This document shows positions 1 to 8,000 of a stretch of DNA of 22,395 bases, in pieces; within the stretch, counting starts at the first letter, position 1; the number at the start of each line of letters is the position of its first letter. The position numbers and the translations under genes are program-made. The stretch is from Halomarinibacterium sp041392125 (GTDB lineage Bacteria; Bacteroidota; Bacteroidia; Flavobacteriales; Flavobacteriaceae), in NCBI GenBank assembly GCA_041392125.1, contig JAWKMR010000019.1, positions 1 through 22,395 on the forward strand, read 5' to 3'. The notes under the pieces were generated by a model. The model had not been told where the DNA came from, ran no database searches, and saw nothing but the letters and a program-made list of their open reading frames with translations.

Positions 1-691
1 CCTGAAGTTTTCTAATTACTGCTGTAGATCGTTCTACACTTAACTCCCAGTTATCCTTAATATAGGCTCCGGGCTTTACAGTTTGTGCATCGGTATGACC
101 TTCAATAAGTACTTCCATAGCAGGTTCGCTGTTAATGACATCTGCCAAGCGTTGTAAAATACCATTTGCTTTGGGGTTTATTTTATAGCTTCCCGAGTTA
201 AATAATAACTTATCCGAAATAGTGATCATTACCACAGTTTCATCAATAGCAACACTAATATCATCGTCCGCACCTTCTGTTGTTAGGGTAGTATCCAGAT
301 TTTTCTTCAAATTATAGGATACAATAAGGTTCATAGAATCCTGTAAGGTCTTTGCATTAGCCAATTCATTCTGGTCTACATTAGCTAAGGCTTGTTTCAT
401 TTGGGCTTTGTCTTTATTAGACAGTACTACATTACCGTAATTTCGTAGACTATTTTCTTCCAGCGCAACATTGGCATCGCTAAGCGATTTAATTTTGGCG
501 TTGTAGTTGGCTACTCGCTCTTCAATTTTGGCGTACTTAGCTTCAATTTCTTCTTTTTCTAGTTGGGTTTTTGTTAGCGTAGAGCGAGTATCGTTATATT
601 GATTCTCTAAGGCTACATACTTTTTTTTGGAAACACAGGCTGTTAAAGTTAACAAGCCGGCTGTCATGGTTAGTGCAATAACTTTTTTCAT
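1..691 (-). CDS. OmpA-family outer-membrane lipoprotein (3' end outside window)
   Basis: The frame is open from an ATG at 691 to the left edge, giving 230 residues; the C-terminus is missing. It starts with a lipoprotein signal (MKK...LLTLTAC, Cys19 as lipid site), then a lysine/glutamate-rich stretch of about residues 25-75 that looks like a coiled coil. An OmpA C-terminal (peptidoglycan-binding) domain follows from about residue 150, with LLFNSGSYKINP, the core EGHTDA (198-202) and NWELSVERSTAV, where the family has its conserved N-x-x-LS-x-x-RA. Such proteins tether the outer membrane to peptidoglycan. The domain is cut before the final NRR motif, so length cannot be compared with the family. 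No clear promoter box was found upstream. Family assignment is strong; the specific role is unknown. Confidence 0.9.
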   Translation of the reverse strand, partial: MKKVIALTMTAGLLTLTACVSKKKYVALENQYNDTRSTLTKTQLEKEEIEAKYAKIEERVANYNAKIKSLSDANVALEENSLRNYGNVVLSNKDKAQMKQALANVDQNELANAKTLQDSMNLIVSYNLKKNLDTTLTTEGADDDISVAIDETVVMITISDKLLFNSGSYKINPKANGILQRLADVINSEPAMEVLIEGHTDAQTVKPGAYIKDNWELSVERSTAVIRKLQ

Positions 692-875
692 AATAATAGT
701 TTTATGGTTTATAGGGTCTATAACTTCTGAAAGGGTTAAAATTATTCGTTAAAGACTGCTATTGTTTTGTTAATAATGGGGTTATTTTTTTGTTTTTTGT
801 TAATCTTTATTAAAATTTGAAGAACTCCTTACAGGAAGCATCACATTTTAACTACTTTTATTTCAAATAAAAAAA

Positions 876-1055
876 ATGATATTTCAAATACCTACCGACG
901 CGCCAAATCCAAGTCAAAATACCCCCATTGATCTAACCAGTGTTTTTGATGTCGTGGTATTTATAGTTGCTCCGGTAGTTTTGGTGTTTCTGTATTTTTT
1001 TCTTCGGAAAAAGGAAAGACCCAATAGTGATTCAAAAGACAAAAACGATCATTAA
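876..1055 (+). CDS. Small single-pass membrane protein, 59 aa
   Basis: ATG at 876 to TAA at 1053-1055. The N-terminal half is proline/asparagine-rich (IPTDAPNPSQNTPIDLTS). A strongly hydrophobic segment (VVVFIVAPVVLVFLYFFL) follows, then a basic stop-transfer RKKER and a short acidic/lysine tail. By the positive-inside rule the N-terminus would be outside the cytoplasm and the basic tail inside. The next gene starts 33 bases downstream on the same strand, so the two may be cotranscribed. A near-consensus box TACTTTTA lies at 853-860. Short proteins of this layout (proline-rich head, one TM, basic tail) occur in flavobacterial genomes as far as I recall; I know of no established function. That it is coding is inferred from the coherent topology and spacing. 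Confidence 0.6.
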   Translation: MIFQIPTDAPNPSQNTPIDLTSVFDVVVFIVAPVVLVFLYFFLRKKERPNSDSKDKNDH

Positions 1056-1088
1056 ATTTTGGTTCAACTTTTGATAATTGAACTCTTT

Positions 1089-1742
1089 ATGAAAAAAGAA
1101 TTAATTTGTATTTTTTGTATTCTTTGGGTTTTGGTAGGCAATGCACAAATTGAAAACAATACCAATTCCATTCAGTTTCAGGTGGAAGATAAAGACACTC
1201 CGTCTCCATCAGGATTAGAACTCCCGGCAATAAAACTTCCTTCGTTGTCAATTCCGGTAGAAGAACGTAATCCAAATACAAATATGTCTATAGGGGAAGA
1301 AGAAACCCCAAAATTGGATATTACCAAGACAGATGGCTTCCTTGATAACAAAACTAATAATGCCCCTAAAGCCTTTACAAAGGATAAAGAGCCTACCGAA
1401 GAATTTGATCGGGACATGAATCTTGGGAACATTAAAACCGGAGCCAAGTTTTTAAGTGTCCAGTACCGCGATCATGAGTATGTGGATGGTGATCTAATAC
1501 GGGTGTATGTTAATGGAGATATTGTCCAATCCAGTGTATTTTTAGATAGTTCTTTTTCAGGCTTTACTCTTGCTTTGGAAAAAGGAGTTAATAAAATTGA
1601 ATTTGAAGCTTTAAATCAAGGGAGTTCCGGACCCAATACAGCCGAACTGCACGTGTATGATGACAATGGCCTTATTATATCGGCTAAAGAATGGAACCTT
1701 CTTACCGGAAGAAGAGCCATTATTACTGTGGTAAAAGAGTAA
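1089..1742 (+). CDS. Secreted protein of unknown function
   Basis: I start the gene at ATG 1089 rather than 1059, because the product then begins with a proper signal peptide (MKKELICIFCILWVLVGNAQ), likely cut after Ala19 or Gln20. The 217-residue product has a low-complexity, Thr/Pro/Asn/acidic middle (about 21-120) that looks disordered. A compact C-terminal region (about 121-217) of alternating hydrophobic strands follows, containing VDGDLIRVYVNGDIV and GVNKIEFEALNQGSSGPNTAELHVYD. That pattern suggests a beta-sandwich domain, possibly a binding module. There is no T9SS sorting domain and no lipobox. Its TAA stop (1740-1742) directly abuts the stop of the convergent ExbD gene, leaving no room for a terminator. 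Function not recognised. Confidence 0.8.
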   Translation: MKKELICIFCILWVLVGNAQIENNTNSIQFQVEDKDTPSPSGLELPAIKLPSLSIPVEERNPNTNMSIGEEETPKLDITKTDGFLDNKTNNAPKAFTKDKEPTEEFDRDMNLGNIKTGAKFLSVQYRDHEYVDGDLIRVYVNGDIVQSSVFLDSSFSGFTLALEKGVNKIEFEALNQGSSGPNTAELHVYDDNGLIISAKEWNLLTGRRAIITVVKE

Positions 1743-2294
1743 TTAATGTAACGCCGCTTCCGAAATCAACAAAGGGTAGGCATTTTGTATATTTTTTAAT
1801 TCTTCATTAGATAGCTGTGCTATACTTTTCTTAAAATAGGTTCTGCCATAGGTTTCTCGTAACTCAAGATATGCCTTTGTAATGGCTATCTGAATAGCAA
1901 TATAGGTTTTGTAATTTGATGTTCCTGAAGCATGAATAGAAATAATAGCTTTGGCAGGATTATCCGAATACTGTTCATTAGCAGTTCCTTTGCAATAGGT
2001 ACAACTTCCGTCACCGTTATTGTCTATAAAAGCCATAAGTGCTTTAGGGAGTTCACTAATTTCTGAAGGAATAGTATTAATTAAAAGCTCATTATTTTTA
2101 TTAATCTCTATTTTGAAAATATTTCGCTCTGCAATATCTGCTGTACAATCACCGGTACATTTTGGAGGCAAACCTCGTACAATTCCTTTATCGTTAGGAA
2201 TGGTGGTTGACACTAAAAAGAAAATGAGAAGCAAGAAAGCAATGTCTGCCATGCTTCCAGCATTAATTTCGGGAATAACTCTTGTGTTTTTCAT
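1743..2294 (-). CDS. exbD: ExbD/TolR-family biopolymer transport protein
   Basis: The 183-residue product begins with the family signature PEINAGSMADIAFLLLIFFL. It has one N-terminal transmembrane helix (about 15-31) carrying the proton-path Asp17, then a periplasmic domain ending in NAYPLLISEAALH, which matches the C-terminal motif of flavobacterial ExbD paralogs as I remember them. ExbD works with ExbB and TonB (or TolQ/TolA) to couple the proton gradient to outer-membrane transport, but no ExbB, second ExbD or TonB gene is in this window. Two cysteine pairs, Cys46/Cys50 (PKCTGDC) and Cys98/Cys101 (SCTYC), lie in the periplasmic part and may form disulfides. A terminator lies between it and the upstream gene on the same strand, so it probably has its own promoter, which I could not place. 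Confidence 0.92.
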   Translation of the reverse strand: MKNTRVIPEINAGSMADIAFLLLIFFLVSTTIPNDKGIVRGLPPKCTGDCTADIAERNIFKIEINKNNELLINTIPSEISELPKALMAFIDNNGDGSCTYCKGTANEQYSDNPAKAIISIHASGTSNYKTYIAIQIAITKAYLELRETYGRTYFKKSIAQLSNEELKNIQNAYPLLISEAALH

Positions 2295-2325
2295 AACGTG
2301 ATGGATTTATTATCATGAGCAACAC

Positions 2326-2357
2326 AAAAAAAATGCCGACTCGAAAGAGTCGGCATT
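2326..2357 (-). terminator. Rho-independent terminator of the gene at 2386-3012
   Basis: A perfect 11-bp inverted repeat (AATGCCGACTC at 2332-2342, loop GAAA, GAGTCGGCATT at 2347-2357) is followed on the minus strand by a run of eight T (plus-strand A-run 2326-2333). It lies just past the stop of the exported glutaredoxin-like protein and before ExbD, separating the two same-strand genes. Confidence 0.9.
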
Positions 2358-2385
2358 ATATAGGTAGTATTTTATAAAATACGAT

Positions 2386-3012
2386 TTATTCCTCGGTTTC
2401 TTCCTGTTTTGCCATTAATTCCTCAAAGGTTTCAATCATCACGTACATCTTTCCGGCCACCATAATAATAGGGGTGTCCATGCTTTCCAATCGTTCCGCA
2501 CCCCCACTTAAAGCAGATGATAATTGCGATTTCACGTTTTCATCTTCCTCTACATTTACCATTCGGTAGTTATATGGGCTATTGTTAAGGGGTGTAATGA
2601 TTGAATCACACTTAGATGTACAGTTTTTGGGGATAAAAACGGTAATGGGTTTTTTAGGGTCAATTTTTATCAATTCAAAAGGTACTTGTCTGGATCTTCG
2701 GGAAAGGCTGTCATTCACTTTAAGCTTATAGGTATATAAGGCTTGTTTTTTTCGCTCCACAATAAGGGTCATGATATTGACTTTAGATGTGGCAGGAACA
2801 CGATAAAAGATTTCCCTTCCATCTCTTTTTTTGAAACCGGATCCTTCAACTTCAATAGCCACATCAAGATCTACTAAATTTCTATTAACGGCATAGAGCT
2901 GAAGTCGATTCGCTTCTAACTTGTCTTCAATATCAACCGTGTATTCTTGAGAAAATAATGATGACACACTTAAAAAAGTTAAAAAGGAAAAAAGTAAAAT
3001 TTGTTTTAACAT
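2386..3012 (-). CDS. Exported protein with a divergent C-terminal glutaredoxin-like domain
   Basis: An open frame reaches 3123, but ATG 3012 gives a clean signal peptide (MLKQILLFSFLTFLSVSSLFSQ), so I use it (208 aa). Residues about 23-118 form a beta-rich domain I do not recognise, with many charged residues (EVEGSGFKKRDGREIFYRVP). Residues about 121-203 follow the order of a glutaredoxin fold: strand PITVFIPKN, then C131-TSK-C135 at the active-site position, strand YRMVNVEED, helix, MDTP (Pro181 at the cis-proline site), strand IIMVAGKM and a last helix FEELMAKQ. The spacing CxxxC instead of CxxC is unusual, so thiol-disulfide activity is uncertain. A near-consensus promoter box (TATCTTGG on the minus strand, 3031-3038) lies upstream; a strong terminator follows. 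The fold assignment is my inference. Confidence 0.75.
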   Translation of the reverse strand: MLKQILLFSFLTFLSVSSLFSQEYTVDIEDKLEANRLQLYAVNRNLVDLDVAIEVEGSGFKKRDGREIFYRVPATSKVNIMTLIVERKKQALYTYKLKVNDSLSRRSRQVPFELIKIDPKKPITVFIPKNCTSKCDSIITPLNNSPYNYRMVNVEEDENVKSQLSSALSGGAERLESMDTPIIMVAGKMYVMIETFEELMAKQEETEE

Positions 3013-3171
3013 AGCTGTGTTTTTATGGAGCCAAGATACTAATAAATGATAACTTCTGAAATTTAAGTATCGATAGTTTATAAATCTTCCTTTTTCAAAA
3101 TATATTCTTTTTGGGAACTTCAATCTTTTTAGTACTGATAAATATTGTATTTTTAAAAAAAAATACTTTTA

Positions 3172-4827
3172 ATGAAAATTGTAGCATTCCTTTTAGGGCT
3201 CTTTGCCTTCTCTCAACTGGCCAGCCAAGAACTTTTGCGTGATAAACATCATGAGGTTCCGGACGATGAATATATTCCTGTAAATAAATCTGCTATGCCA
3301 AGGCAAATAGGGTATAGCGCACGCTTTTCAGACATAATTACTTCACAAGTGAATGTGGATGCCAATGGGTTCGATATTATTGGCGATGCTGGTAATGAAC
3401 CCTCTATAGCTGTAGATCCTACTAACCCTAATCGCATGGTGATAGGATGGAGACAATTCGACACGGTTACTAATAATTTTAGACAAGCGGGCTACGGGTA
3501 TTCATTGGATGGAGGTCTTACTTGGACGTTCCCGGGAGTCATTAATCCTGGGATTTTTAGATCAGATCCTGTGTTAGACTTCGATGCACAAGGAAATTTT
3601 TATTACAATAGCCTTCAAGGCACTTTTGCATGTGATGTATATCAAATTACTGATGGGGGAGTAACATGGTCAGGACCTTTCCCTGCTAAAGGAGGAGATA
3701 AACAATGGATGCGAATGGATAGAAGTGGAAGTATTGGCGATCAAAATAATTATTCCTATTGGAACTCAAGTTTTAGTACTTGTGAACCAGGTCAATTTAC
3801 TCGTTCCACCGATGGGAGTTTTACCTTTGAAGATTGTCTTATGATTGATGGAGACCCTTTTTGGGGGACTTTGGCAGTAGATAAAAGTGGGGATCTGTAT
3901 ATTACAGGAGCCGGAAATGGTGGAATTATTTTGGTGAAATCTACCAATGCAAAAGATCCTAATGAGAGCATTGCATGGGATTTTGTAACTACCGTAAATT
4001 TAGACGGGCAATTAAACGGTTTTTTCCCTCTAAACCCACAAGGATTGATGGGTCAGGCTTGGGTAGATATGGATGTTTCAAATGGAGCCGGAGAAAATAA
4101 TGTGTATGTGTTGGCATCTGTTCAAAGAGCCAACGATCCCGGCGATGTTATGTTTGCAAGAAGTACCGATGGTGGCACCAGTTTTGAAGACCCCATACGA
4201 ATTAATACCGATGCATTGGGCGGTTACAATTGGTTCGGCACCATGAGCGTTGCTCCTAATGGACGGATAGATGTAGTATGGCTGGATACTCGCGATGATC
4301 CCAATAATTTTAATTCTAGGCTCTATTATTCTTTTTCTGAAGATAACGGAACTACCTGGTCCAATAATGAGCCATTATCACCCGCTTTTGATTCAACTGT
4401 TGGATGGCCACAACAAAGTAAAATGGGAGATTATTTTGATATGGTGAGTGATAACGATTATGCCTACTTGGCTTGGGCAAATACCCTTAATGGAGGACAA
4501 GATGTATATTTTACCCGTATTACACCCAAGGAAATTGTACTTGGAACACTAGAAAGAACCCTAATCGATTTCTCTATATCCCCTAATCCTGTAGAAAATG
4601 AAACCCAAATACAGTTTCAACTGCAATCTGAAAAAAGTATTTCTGTTGTAGTTTATGATGTTTTGGGTAGGCCTGTAGCAACATTATTTGAAGGAAAAGC
4701 AAATGGCAAAATGCAAATCCCTTGGAACGGAAAAGAAAAACTCGATTCTAAATTAAATAGTGGGATGTATTTCATTGCCATAGAGTTTGACGGATATCAA
4801 AAAAGTTTGAAGGCAATTCTTAAATAA
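3172..4827 (+). CDS. Secreted BNR/Asp-box beta-propeller protein with T9SS sorting domain
   Basis: 551 residues. A signal peptide (MKIVAFLLGLFAFSQLASQ) is followed by a propeller-like body with five Asp-box repeats of the S-x-D-x-G-x-T-W type: SLDGGLTW (111), TDGGVTW (160), STDGSFTF (212), STDGGTSF (331) and EDNGTTW (390). The C-terminal about 90 residues (from FSISPNPVENE, 467) are a type A T9SS sorting domain with VVVYDVLGRPV, LNSGMYFIAIEF and a Lys-rich end, so the protein should cross the outer membrane by type IX secretion and lose this domain. Asp boxes occur in sialidases and in many non-enzymatic propellers; I did not see the arginine triad needed to call a sialidase. It is preceded by a divergent gene. 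Substrate unknown. Confidence 0.88.
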   Translation: MKIVAFLLGLFAFSQLASQELLRDKHHEVPDDEYIPVNKSAMPRQIGYSARFSDIITSQVNVDANGFDIIGDAGNEPSIAVDPTNPNRMVIGWRQFDTVTNNFRQAGYGYSLDGGLTWTFPGVINPGIFRSDPVLDFDAQGNFYYNSLQGTFACDVYQITDGGVTWSGPFPAKGGDKQWMRMDRSGSIGDQNNYSYWNSSFSTCEPGQFTRSTDGSFTFEDCLMIDGDPFWGTLAVDKSGDLYITGAGNGGIILVKSTNAKDPNESIAWDFVTTVNLDGQLNGFFPLNPQGLMGQAWVDMDVSNGAGENNVYVLASVQRANDPGDVMFARSTDGGTSFEDPIRINTDALGGYNWFGTMSVAPNGRIDVVWLDTRDDPNNFNSRLYYSFSEDNGTTWSNNEPLSPAFDSTVGWPQQSKMGDYFDMVSDNDYAYLAWANTLNGGQDVYFTRITPKEIVLGTLERTLIDFSISPNPVENETQIQFQLQSEKSISVVVYDVLGRPVATLFEGKANGKMQIPWNGKEKLDSKLNSGMYFIAIEFDGYQKSLKAILK

Positions 4828-5051
4828 ATCCCGAAAATAGTTCGAACATAAAAAAGTACGATGAAACGGTAAGGAATAATATTTTCCTTAAATACCTTTT
4901 TTGGGAGATTTTTTAATGTACAATCCCTAAAGAAGTATCACGTGTGTATACTATTCTTGAACATTTCTGCTTTTTTTAAAATAATGTATTTTTTTAAGAT
5001 AAAAAGTAGATAAACAACGATAAAATGCTATTTTTGAAAAAAACATTGACC

Positions 5052-8000
5052 ATGAATTATACTTACAAAACGCTTAGAAAGAATATTTTAGTAGGATTAG
5101 TTGTACTCTTAGGGACCTCAGGAATGAGTTTTGGACAATTGGTATCCAATACACCTGCGAAGAAAAGAGGACAAATCAGTGCAGTATCCAAATCTACTGT
5201 TCCACTTTCTGAACGTATAAATACCCAAAGTACCGATTATGTGATAACAGGGCAACATACCAGTAGTGTAAGTGGTATTAAACATATCTACTTGAGACAA
5301 GCTATTAATGGCATTGAAGTAGCCGGTACCGATTCCAGTATTCATCTCGATGCGCAAGGAAAAGTAGTGGCTTCTCACAATAATTTTATTGAAAATATAG
5401 GTGCTACGGTAAAGAACAGCGTTAAATCGTTAAGTGCATCGCAAGCCATTACTAAGGTAGCAGCAAAGATGGGTTATAAAATTTCTCAGCTGGAACAATT
5501 GGAAAGGAATTCTAAACAAGGAGAATCGTATCTTTTCAGCAAGGCTGGGATATCGGGAACTGAAATACCTGTAAAACTTCAGTATGTATATCAGGAAGGA
5601 AAGGGAACTACTCTAGTTTGGGAACTTTCCGTACAGGAAATGACATCATCTAATTGGTGGGTGTTTAACGTACATGCTTCCAATGGCACCATTGTTACCC
5701 AAGAAAATTTGACCATTTCCTGTTTTGATGACACCCATGCCCACGGAAATGAAACAAATGTGGTCAATGCTAAAGAACCTGCGTTGTTTTATACAGTGGA
5801 AAATGAACCGTCTTTAATGGTAGGTACTTATGGCGTGGTACCATTGCCTTATGAGTCTCCGGGACATTCACCCAACCAAAATGTCTTAATTTCAGTAGCC
5901 AATCCGGATAATGCCAACGCCTCTCCTTTTGGATGGCATGATACTAATGGGGCTGCCGGTGCCGAATTTACCCGTACCCAAGGGAACAACTGTTCGGCTT
6001 ATGATGATGATAACAATACCAATTCTGCTAGTACCGCTGCCGATTATGCCGAAGGGGGTGCTTCTTTAAACTTTACAGGGTTTAGCTATAGCCCAACCTA
6101 TTCCAATGGAAATCAGTCTGAAGATGCTGCCGTAACCAATCTATTTTATTGGACCAATATTATTCACGATGTAGTGTACCAATATGGCTTTGACGAAGCC
6201 TCCGGAAACTTTCAGGAAAACAACTACGGAAACGGTGGCTTAGGAAGTGATAGTGTGAATTCGGAAGCACAAGATGGTTCCGGTACGTGTAACGCAAACT
6301 TTGGAACTCCTACCGATGGCGGAAACCCCAGAATGCAAATGTATGTGTGTGGATCCCGCGATGGAGATTTTGATAACGGGGTGATTGTGCACGAATACGG
6401 TCACGGTATTTCTACCCGATTAACAGGAGGACCCTCCAATTCTTCTTGTTTAAACAATACCGAACAAATGGGTGAGGGGTGGAGCGATTACTATGCGCTT
6501 ATGCTTACCATGGAAAGTGGCGATGCCGGTACCGATTCCCGAGGGATTGGAACTTGGTTGATTGGTGAAGGCCCAACCGGCGACGGAATTAGAACCTATC
6601 CCTATAGTACTAATTTCGCAATAAATCCGCATACTTACGACGATATTAATAGTGAAGTTGCTCCGCACGGGGTAGGCTCAGTTTGGTGTGCAATGCTTTG
6701 GGAGATGACCTGGGAGTTAATAGCAGACCATGGATATTCAACAGACTTATATACCTTCACCGGAAATGCAGCCGTGGATGCCGGAAATGTACAAGCCCTT
6801 GCCATTGTTACCGAAGGCTTAAAACTACAACCTTGTAGCCCCGGTTTTGTGGATGGAAGAGACGCTATTTTATTGGCAGACCAAAATATTTACGGAGGTG
6901 CTAACCAATGTGCTATCTGGGATGCTTTTGCACGTCGCGGATTAGGATACAGTGCCAATCAAGGGTCTTCAGGGAGTAAAATAGACGGGACCGAAGCCTT
7001 CGATCTACCACCCGGAACCGCACAATTTAATAACAGTGTAACCGATGTGTGTATCACTTCAGGGGTACAGACCGGTCTATCGGGAGGGTCTCCCTCTGGA
7101 GGGGTATATAGTGGAGTAGGAGTAACCGATGATGGTAACGGACTTACCTATACATTCGATCCCAGTGTGCCCGGCGTAGGGACGACTACAGTTACCTATA
7201 CTGTGATTGATGCCTGTACCGGAGGTAATGCCAACCTTAATGAAACTATTGAAGTAAAAGATGGGACACCTGTGATTGTTTGTCAGGATACTACTGTTAC
7301 CTTAGGTGCCGGAGGAAGTATTACCATCGATCCTTTCGGCAACCAAGCAACCTTGGTTGGAGGAAATAACGGCTCAAATTCTGCTGGCTTTTCAGCCTTG
7401 GTAACAACACCCACACAAGATGTAACGATCTCCTTCGATTGGGCATATAGTACTACCGATGATCCCGATTTCGATTCCTTCGGATATATTTTAGGGAGTA
7501 CGTATTTTGCCTTAAGCAACGGCGCTTCAGCAAATCAATCAGGTAGCTTTTCTATTAGTCTTACTGCCGGAACGCAATTTGGGTTTTGCACCTATACGGC
7601 CGACAATACATTTGGTGCTGCTACCGGGGTAGTAACTAACTTTGCTCCCGGATTTATTGGACAATTTGCCGCAGCTAACTTTACGGAAGTGCAACAAAAC
7701 TCCGATGGTACCGCTACCATAGATCAAGTAAATATCCTAGGAATCGTGGATAGCTGTAGCACGACCACCTTCTCAGGACAAACAACCTTCACCTGTCTGG
7801 ATATTGGAGTTAATGCTGTTTCACTTACCGTGACAGATGATTCTAGTACCTTATCCTCGGTGTGTGTCAGTAACATTACGGTGTTGCCTAATGCCGCACA
7901 GCTAACCACTTTTAGTGGTGGCTCTTGGAATAATGGAGCGCCAACCAATACCTCGGTGGCGACCTTCAATAGTAATTATGATACGGCAACATTTGGAAAT

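Noticed and set aside
3013..3123. N-terminal extension of the glutaredoxin-like protein to 3123
   Set aside because: The extension hides the signal peptide that begins at ATG 3012 and covers the likely promoter.
3172..4827. Sialidase (neuraminidase) activity
   Set aside because: Asp boxes alone do not show this; the catalytic arginine triad, Tyr/Glu pair and FRIP-like motif were not seen.
4871..4889. Hairpin AAGGAA/TTCCTT as a terminator for the propeller gene
   Set aside because: Six weak base pairs and no adjacent T-run; not enough to call.
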